Positions 49,404-54,466 of a stretch of 54,466 nucleotides of DNA are shown here, one piece after another (the stretch's first letter is position 1; every line of letters starts with the position of its first letter). The stretch lies in contig CASFLH010000007.1 of assembly GCA_949295505.1 (NCBI GenBank), positions 1-54,466 of the forward strand, given 5' to 3'. The translations under genes and the position numbers were made by a program. This stretch comes from an uncultured Spirochaetales bacterium. Lineage in GTDB: Bacteria > Spirochaetota > Spirochaetia > Sphaerochaetales > Sphaerochaetaceae. Below the pieces are notes generated by a model. That model was not told where the DNA came from and did not search any database. It saw only the letters and a list, made by a program, of their open reading frames with translations.

Positions 49404-50474
49404 ATGGGAAAGATCAGAATCGGGATTCTTGGATGCGGGCAGATCGCGCAGATAATGCATCTGCCATATCTCAGTGCATCCGAAGAGTTCGAGATATACG
49501 CGCTGTGTGATGTTTCCAGAGAGCTGATCAGGGCTGTTGGTGCTCAGTATAATGTCCCAGAATCGCGCCAGTACACGGATTTTGACAGTCTTCTTGCAAA
49601 CAAGGATATCGAAGCTGTTGTGATTTGCTCCAAGGAGCATTACACGCCGGTCATTGCCGCCGCAAAGGCACATAAGCATATTTTCGTTGAGAAGCCATTC
49701 GGATTCTCCCTTCAGCAGGCTGAGGAAATGGTCAGGGTTGCTGAGGAGAACAATGTGAAGCTCATGGTCGGATACATGAAAGTCTATGATTCCGGGTATA
49801 TCTATGCAAAGGAAAGAATCCGGAACATGAAGAATATCAGCCTGGTCCGTGTGCATGACTTCGGTGGATCGTTCTCCTATACGAGGGATGTCTTTGATAT
49901 AAAGAAGGGCAATGATGTAGATCCGGCGTTCTATGAGAAGGGAAAGGCTGAGAACAACCAGATGCAGCTAGATGCGATAGGAGAGGAGAACCGTGAATTC
50001 CTCCCTGCATACAGCCTGCTTCTCGGGGTATCCTCACACGATCTCGTACTGCTCCGTCACGCATTCGGCAATGATGCGGAGGTTCTCTTCACCAGTGTTC
50101 ATGGCAGTTTCCTCTCATCGATAATCCGGTTCGGTTCCGTTGAATGCATTCTTGAAAGCGGTCTTGTCATGAAGCGCGCGATCTGGGATGAGAATCTCAC
50201 AGTATATTCCGACGATGCGAACCTTCGCCTTGAATTCCCCTGGCCGTATCTGAAGAATGCGCCGTCAGTTGTCCATATCAGCGAGAATTATGGGGATGGG
50301 ACGATGCCGTGTGAGACAAGCATCAGTACATCCTTCTCGGAAGCATACAGAAACGAGCTGCATCATTTCCATGACTGCATCGTCAATGATCTTGAGCCTG
50401 TCACAAGCGGCAGGGACGCTGTCAATGATCTGCGTCTGATGCGCGATATCATAGCTGCGGCAAGGAGAAGCTGA
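49404..50474 (+). CDS. Gfo/Idh/MocA family oxidoreductase
   Basis: A 356-residue NAD(P)-linked sugar dehydrogenase-type enzyme. Rossmann motif IGILGCGQIAQIMHLPYL; VVICSKEHYTPVIAAAKAHKH; catalytic-site motif VEKPFGFSLQQAEEMV; and a C-terminal sheet domain with SSHDLVLLRHAFG. It follows the zinc dehydrogenase by 15 bp with AGGAGGA, so two oxidoreductases act on the same imported compound or in sequence. The stop codon overlaps the next start (TGATG). Not closely similar to the 20522 oxidoreductase in motif detail. Confidence 0.88.
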   Translation: MGKIRIGILGCGQIAQIMHLPYLSASEEFEIYALCDVSRELIRAVGAQYNVPESRQYTDFDSLLANKDIEAVVICSKEHYTPVIAAAKAHKHIFVEKPFGFSLQQAEEMVRVAEENNVKLMVGYMKVYDSGYIYAKERIRNMKNISLVRVHDFGGSFSYTRDVFDIKKGNDVDPAFYEKGKAENNQMQLDAIGEENREFLPAYSLLLGVSSHDLVLLRHAFGNDAEVLFTSVHGSFLSSIIRFGSVECILESGLVMKRAIWDENLTVYSDDANLRLEFPWPYLKNAPSVVHISENYGDGTMPCETSISTSFSEAYRNELHHFHDCIVNDLEPVTSGRDAVNDLRLMRDIIAAARRS

Positions 50475-51460
50475 TGACTGAAACCTCTGCTATCATCCTT
50501 GTTTTCATTACATCATTCCTGTGGGGCACATGGCTTCAGGCGAGAAAGTATACAGGGACATTCCCTCTCACGTCATTCATGGTATGGCTCTACTTCGCAT
50601 CAATGGTCCTTGTTCTTGCTTTCGCAGCTGTCTATAGCATGATTGTCCCCTCGGATATCCTTGGGGAAATCGCGTCTGATCCTTACCGGGCCATTGCTGT
50701 AATACTTTGTGGTGCAGGTCTTGCCATAGGCATGTATATCCAGATGAATGTCATAGACAGAGTGGGCCTGATTCTTGCCAACTCCGTCAGTGCGACATTT
50801 GGTGTAATACTTGGTACTTTGCTCACGGTATGCATTGGCGGTATTCCTGAAAACGTTTCCATGGCGGTCGTCTGGCTCAGTGTCGTGGTGCTTATCCTGG
50901 CGACATTCCTCTGCCAGTATTCCGGCAAGATGCGTGACAGGGATCTGCAGCGGAAATCTGCCCGTCCGGAAAAGACACAGGACACAAAGGCCGTGTTCCT
51001 CCTCATCCTGAGCTCTGTGCTGATCACGGCATATCCTCTAGGCATGTCAATTGGAGTGAAGACAGTTTCTTCCGGTGTCGGTTTCTCATCCATAGCCTGT
51101 ATCTCACTGCTGTCAATCGGGTCTTTTCTCGGGGTTTTTGCGTTCTGCGCTGTGCCGCTTACGAAAAACCGGGAATGGGGGACGCTGGTCAGCTCCAAAT
51201 ACAGGAAGGAGATCGCCATTTCCTGCCTTTGCGGTGTCTGTCATTATGGCGGGAATCTGATACACGTTTTCACCGCGTCTGTGCTGAGCACGGCAATCTC
51301 CTGGCTGCTTGGAAGGCTGGGGAATATGTGGACATACCTCTGGGGACTGTATCACCGCGAATACCGCGGAGCATCAAGGAAGACCTATACGATGCTTTTC
51401 TCCGGGATAGGTGTGTATATCGTCGGAATAATTCTGCTGGCTCAGAGCTTCTATAGCTGA
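50474..51460 (+). CDS. DMT-like sugar transporter (about ten membrane helices)
   Basis: A hydrophobic 328-residue protein with ~10 predicted helices. The N-terminal SAIILVFITSFLWGTWLQARKY is typical of drug/metabolite-type and GRP/RhaT-like sugar permeases; SVSATFGVILGTLLTVCIGG and SAISWLLGR-like segments recall the internal repeat of this superfamily. A charged loop (residues ~155-172) divides the halves. It would be a secondary importer or exporter for a sugar handled by the operon, in addition to the ABC system downstream. Family placement is tentative. Starts by overlap with the oxidoreductase stop codon. Confidence 0.72.
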   Translation: MTETSAIILVFITSFLWGTWLQARKYTGTFPLTSFMVWLYFASMVLVLAFAAVYSMIVPSDILGEIASDPYRAIAVILCGAGLAIGMYIQMNVIDRVGLILANSVSATFGVILGTLLTVCIGGIPENVSMAVVWLSVVVLILATFLCQYSGKMRDRDLQRKSARPEKTQDTKAVFLLILSSVLITAYPLGMSIGVKTVSSGVGFSSIACISLLSIGSFLGVFAFCAVPLTKNREWGTLVSSKYRKEIAISCLCGVCHYGGNLIHVFTASVLSTAISWLLGRLGNMWTYLWGLYHREYRGASRKTYTMLFSGIGVYIVGIILLAQSFYS

Positions 51461-51471
51461 TGGAGGTTGTT

Positions 51472-52371
51472 ATGGCAATAAAGAAAATAAGAGGTTTATC
51501 CAATTACAGGCTGTTCGGATACTGGATGTGCCTGCCAGCTCTCATTCTTTTCTCTGTTTTCGTAATCTATCCGCTATTCAAGGGCTTTTATATCAGCCTT
51601 AACCAGTGGGATGGTTTCAGCGCCATGAGATGGAACGGATTCAAGAATTACGTGTTCGTTTTCGAGGATCCTGTGTTCTGGCAGGCTCTGAAGAATACCT
51701 TCATCTATGCCATTGTATCTCCGGTGCTTAAGAATATTGTGGGACTCATCGTTGCCATGATCTTCGTGCAGCGCATAGCCGGCAGTTACTTCTTCAGGGT
51801 CTGTACGTATATCCCATATACGTTCTCATATGTCATCGTCGGTGTTCTTTTTGGATGGATATACAATCCGACATTCGGCCTGCTGAACAACTTCCTCACA
51901 GCGATAGGCGCGGAAGGGCTCATCCGAGGCTGGCTCAGTGATCCGGATATCGCGCTCTTTTCGGTGATCATGGTCGATGTCTGGAAGTGCATGGGATTCC
52001 ATGGAGTTCTTTTCATGGCAGGTCTCAATGCCATTCCGCAGGATCTTTATGAGGCTGCTGATATCGATGGGGCAGGTACACTCAAGAAATTCTGGCACAT
52101 AACACTGCCGCAGCTTAACAGCACGCTCGTAACGGGATTCCTCCTGGCTATGACAGGCGCGTTTGTCAACAACTATGATGTCGTCAACGTCATGACAGGC
52201 GGTGGCCCGTTCCATTCAACGGAAGTCGCTATCTACACGATCATGACCACGGCATTCCGCTATTCGAATATGGGCAAGGCGAACGCGATGAGCACCATCC
52301 TCGTTATCTTCGTTGCGATAGTGGGATTCGTTCAGCTCAAGGCCATGACGCGGGATGAGAACTATGAGTGA
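51472..52371 (+). CDS. Sugar ABC transporter permease, MalF/LacF type
   Basis: CUT1-family membrane subunit of 299 residues with six helices, starting FGYWMCLPALILFSVFVIYP. The EAA loop EAADIDGAGTLKKFWHITLP lies near residue 200. GGVMTGG-type loop VVNVMTGGGPFHSTE is characteristic. An ATG overlaps the previous stop codon at 51460, but GGAGG lies between it and 51472, so translation starts at 51472. Confidence 0.92.
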   Translation: MAIKKIRGLSNYRLFGYWMCLPALILFSVFVIYPLFKGFYISLNQWDGFSAMRWNGFKNYVFVFEDPVFWQALKNTFIYAIVSPVLKNIVGLIVAMIFVQRIAGSYFFRVCTYIPYTFSYVIVGVLFGWIYNPTFGLLNNFLTAIGAEGLIRGWLSDPDIALFSVIMVDVWKCMGFHGVLFMAGLNAIPQDLYEAADIDGAGTLKKFWHITLPQLNSTLVTGFLLAMTGAFVNNYDVVNVMTGGGPFHSTEVAIYTIMTTAFRYSNMGKANAMSTILVIFVAIVGFVQLKAMTRDENYE

Positions 52372-52383
52372 TAGGAGGTCTGT

Positions 52384-53223
52384 ATGAAGAACTATGCATT
52401 AAGAAAAATTATGTTCCGTGTTTTCATGTATCTCCTGATGGCTTTCTTCCTCATCCTGACGCTTTACCCGATTTTCTGGATGCTCTCAGGATCGCTGAAG
52501 ACTGAATCGGAATTCTTCAGCAATGTCTGGGGACTTCCTGAGAAACCTCAGTTCCAGAATTACGTGGAAGCATGGCAACGGGCAGGATTAGGCAGTAAAT
52601 TCCTCAACAGTGTTCTGACAACAGGTTCATTCCTCCTGATTCTCATACCGATGAACAGCTGTGCCGGCTATGCCCTCGCGCGTCTGCAGTTCAAAGGTAA
52701 GAAGCTTATTTATAACTATCTGCTTCTTGGAATCATGATTCCTGCCGGTGTGCTTGCGATGCCTACATTCACCATCGTCAATGAAATGGGGCTTCTGAAT
52801 TCAAGGGTAGGTCTCGTGCTTGTCTATGCGGGACAGGCTATCAGCTTCGGAATGTTCATCATGCGCAATTACTTCATTGCATTGCCGAAGTCCCTGGAGG
52901 AGGCGGCCAGGATTGACGGCAGTACGGATTTCGGCGCATTCGTGCGCATAATCCTTCCTCTGGCTGTTCCGGGAATCGTGACGCAGATTATATTCTCCGG
53001 TCTCGCCAACTGGAACGAGTATCTGAGAGCGAATCTGCTTATCAGAAGCGCTGAACTTCAGACATTGCCTCTTGGAATGGCAAGCTTCGCAAATCAGGAC
53101 ACGATCAATTATCCGGTGATGTTTGCTGCCCTGGCTATGGCAACAGCTCCCGTAATCATCATTTACCTTGTGTGCCAGAAGACATTCGTCAAAGGCGTCG
53201 CGCAGGGTGCGGTCAAGGGATAA
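52384..53223 (+). CDS. Sugar ABC transporter permease, MalG type
   Basis: Second CUT1 permease, 279 residues with six helices (FMYLLMAFFLILTLYPIFWM first). EAA loop EAARIDGSTDFGAFVRIILP near residue 180 and the usual C-terminus VCQKTFVKGVAQGAVKG. AGGAGG precedes the ATG. Forms the channel with the 51472 protein. No ATPase gene is in the visible part of the operon. Confidence 0.93.
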   Translation: MKNYALRKIMFRVFMYLLMAFFLILTLYPIFWMLSGSLKTESEFFSNVWGLPEKPQFQNYVEAWQRAGLGSKFLNSVLTTGSFLLILIPMNSCAGYALARLQFKGKKLIYNYLLLGIMIPAGVLAMPTFTIVNEMGLLNSRVGLVLVYAGQAISFGMFIMRNYFIALPKSLEEAARIDGSTDFGAFVRIILPLAVPGIVTQIIFSGLANWNEYLRANLLIRSAELQTLPLGMASFANQDTINYPVMFAALAMATAPVIIIYLVCQKTFVKGVAQGAVKG

Positions 53224-53281
53224 CAGCTGCCTGATGGTATCTGTTTCGAAGATATTAATCCTTTAAAAGGAGGAGAATAAT

Positions 53282-54466
53282 ATGATGAAAAGGAGTCTTT
53301 TGGTCGTATTGATGACCATGCTCGCACTGTCCCTGGTCTTCGCAGGAGGTTCAAAAGAGGCATCAGGGAAACCACAGGTCGTCGTTATGGGCAATGCCCG
53401 TATGTATGAAGGCGAAGATGCTGCATGGGAGAAAGTGGCAGCGGATTTCGAAGCCGAGACAGGTATCGAGGTTGTGCTGCGCTGGCAGGGCAAATGGAAT
53501 GAGGTGCCGCAGAATCTCTCCACAGCAAGCCTTGCAGGCGAGCAGGTTGACCTTGTGACTGTCGGAGCAGGTCTCATCAACTCAATCGTAGCCCGTTCCG
53601 GATTGCTGATGGATATAACTGACCTGATGGAACCATATAGGGATAGATTCGGGGCAGGAATGCTTGATTCCTATACAATCGGCGGCAGACTCTGGGGCTT
53701 CCCGTATGGCAACTCCGCGGCAGGCTTCATCTACTACAACAAGGATATCTTCAGAGAGCTGGGAATCGAGGTTCCGACCACCTATGATGAGCTTGTTGAA
53801 GTCTCAAAGACAATCTCCGATGCCGGTCTTATCCCGATGATATTCAGGGGCAAGGATGAGACATACTGGTCGAATCTTTTCTTCTATGCCTTTGCCCAGA
53901 TGACCGGAAACACGCCGATTGAGACAACAAACGAATTCCTCACAGGAAAGAGGTCATTCCAGAGTCCTGAGGAAATCGCGGCGGTTAATGCTGTGAAGGC
54001 TTTCTTCGATGATGGAATCATGACATCTGACAGCCTTGATACGAACGGGGACGGAATGAAGGCCGCATTCCTCCAGCAGAAAGCTGCGATGATGCATACT
54101 CATAACTTCCAGCTTCTCCAGGCTGACTGCCCGGATTTCGAACTCGGCATCCTTGAGTTCCCGATCATCGTTGAAGGCACGTATTCCCAGCCATTCGGTG
54201 GTCCTGGAACAGGTATTGCCATCCCATCGTTCGCTGACAGGGACAACCTTGACAACACGATGAAGTTCGTTGAGTTCCTGCTACGTCCGGAAAATGCGAA
54301 TCTGATCGTCGGCTGTTATAAGCCTGTCGTAGAGGTCATAAAGGGTGTTGAGCTTGTTGATGATCCGAACGTCCAGTATCTGAATGAAGTGATGATCCCG
54401 AAGACAGTCACTTATCTTGACTGGATCTGGCCGACCGAAGTCAACGCCGCAGTATGCCAGATAATC
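53282..54466 (+). CDS. Sugar ABC transporter substrate-binding protein (C-terminus beyond window)
   Basis: CUT1-type (family 1) solute-binding protein; 395 residues are visible and the frame is still open at the edge. The signal peptide 1-21 ends LSLVFA and the mature protein begins GGSKEASGK with no lipobox Cys. Family features: WEKVAADFEAETGIEV, LAGEQVDLVTVGAGLI, LWGFPYGNSAAGFIYYNKDI, FRELGIEVPTTYDELVEVSK, and TMKFVEFLLRPENANLIV. A very strong AAAGGAGGAG site precedes ATG-ATG (53282/53285). The 58-bp gap from the permease gene contains no terminator. Confidence 0.92.
   Translation, partial: MMKRSLLVVLMTMLALSLVFAGGSKEASGKPQVVVMGNARMYEGEDAAWEKVAADFEAETGIEVVLRWQGKWNEVPQNLSTASLAGEQVDLVTVGAGLINSIVARSGLLMDITDLMEPYRDRFGAGMLDSYTIGGRLWGFPYGNSAAGFIYYNKDIFRELGIEVPTTYDELVEVSKTISDAGLIPMIFRGKDETYWSNLFFYAFAQMTGNTPIETTNEFLTGKRSFQSPEEIAAVNAVKAFFDDGIMTSDSLDTNGDGMKAAFLQQKAAMMHTHNFQLLQADCPDFELGILEFPIIVEGTYSQPFGGPGTGIAIPSFADRDNLDNTMKFVEFLLRPENANLIVGCYKPVVEVIKGVELVDDPNVQYLNEVMIPKTVTYLDWIWPTEVNAAVCQII

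Overview
The window reads as a stretch of chromosome from a fermentative, probably gut-associated spirochaete, most likely in or near the Sphaerochaetaceae. This is inference from protein style, not a database match. The signs are: abundant carbohydrate ABC transporters; solute-binding proteins whose signal peptides end in FAGGSKE-like motifs with no lipobox cysteine; a TmpC/PnrA-type (BMP) nucleoside transporter; a 1050-residue LacI-sensor/AraC fusion regulator; and a DUF-type AAA-ATPase/PD-(D/E)XK protein. About 50 protein genes are packed tightly on both strands. I see no rRNA, tRNA, insertion sequence, phage gene or CRISPR array.

Layout. (1) 1-11758, pectin and galacturonate use: uxaA (cut by the window edge) and uxaB on the minus strand, the giant fusion regulator, an AAA-ATPase/nuclease-like gene, then a LplB-YtcP-LipO type oligosaccharide importer followed by a GH105 unsaturated glycuronyl hydrolase. 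(2) 12023-17702, purine nucleoside uptake: BMP binding protein, double ATPase, two permeases and purine nucleoside phosphorylase, behind a near-consensus promoter. (3) 17776-22476, small redox and housekeeping genes: two flavodoxin-fold proteins, a metallophosphoesterase with a ParB-like partner, a Gfo/Idh/MocA oxidoreductase and an orphan ABC ATPase. (4) 22620-28528, a LacI-type regulator leading a PhnD-C-E-E importer with a signal-less UshA-type 5'-nucleotidase and no C-P lyase. (5) 28518-32308, an ECF transporter (fused EcfA, EcfT and an S component) with a uridine-phosphorylase-like enzyme. (6) 32370-46620, mixed genes: isochorismatase-like hydrolase, two lipoproteins, galM, ROK regulator, htpG, rlmE, rhomboid protease, adenosine deaminase, ankyrin protein, phosphohexomutase and proS. 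(7) 47009 to the end, one long operon: rbsK, rbsD, a zinc dehydrogenase, a Gfo/Idh/MocA protein, a DMT-like transporter, and a CUT1 importer whose binding protein runs off the edge.

Two metabolic themes dominate. One is plant cell-wall sugars: unsaturated oligogalacturonides are imported, cleaved by GH105 and fed to UxaB/UxaA. The other is nucleoside and phospho-ester salvage: three unrelated importers each sit beside a nucleoside- or nucleotide-cleaving enzyme, with adenosine deaminase and ribokinase also present.

The most interesting observations are these. The fusion regulator appears to carry a decayed histidine kinase and decayed receiver domains between its sugar sensor and its DNA-binding domain. 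Six or seven genes share a promoter layout that places the transcription start on the A of the ATG, so they look leaderless. A 431-bp divergent spacer (40049-40479) holds a duplicated ribosome-binding-site/mini-ORF module and strong hairpins. The Phn-type and ECF operons have unassigned substrates that their enzymes point to.
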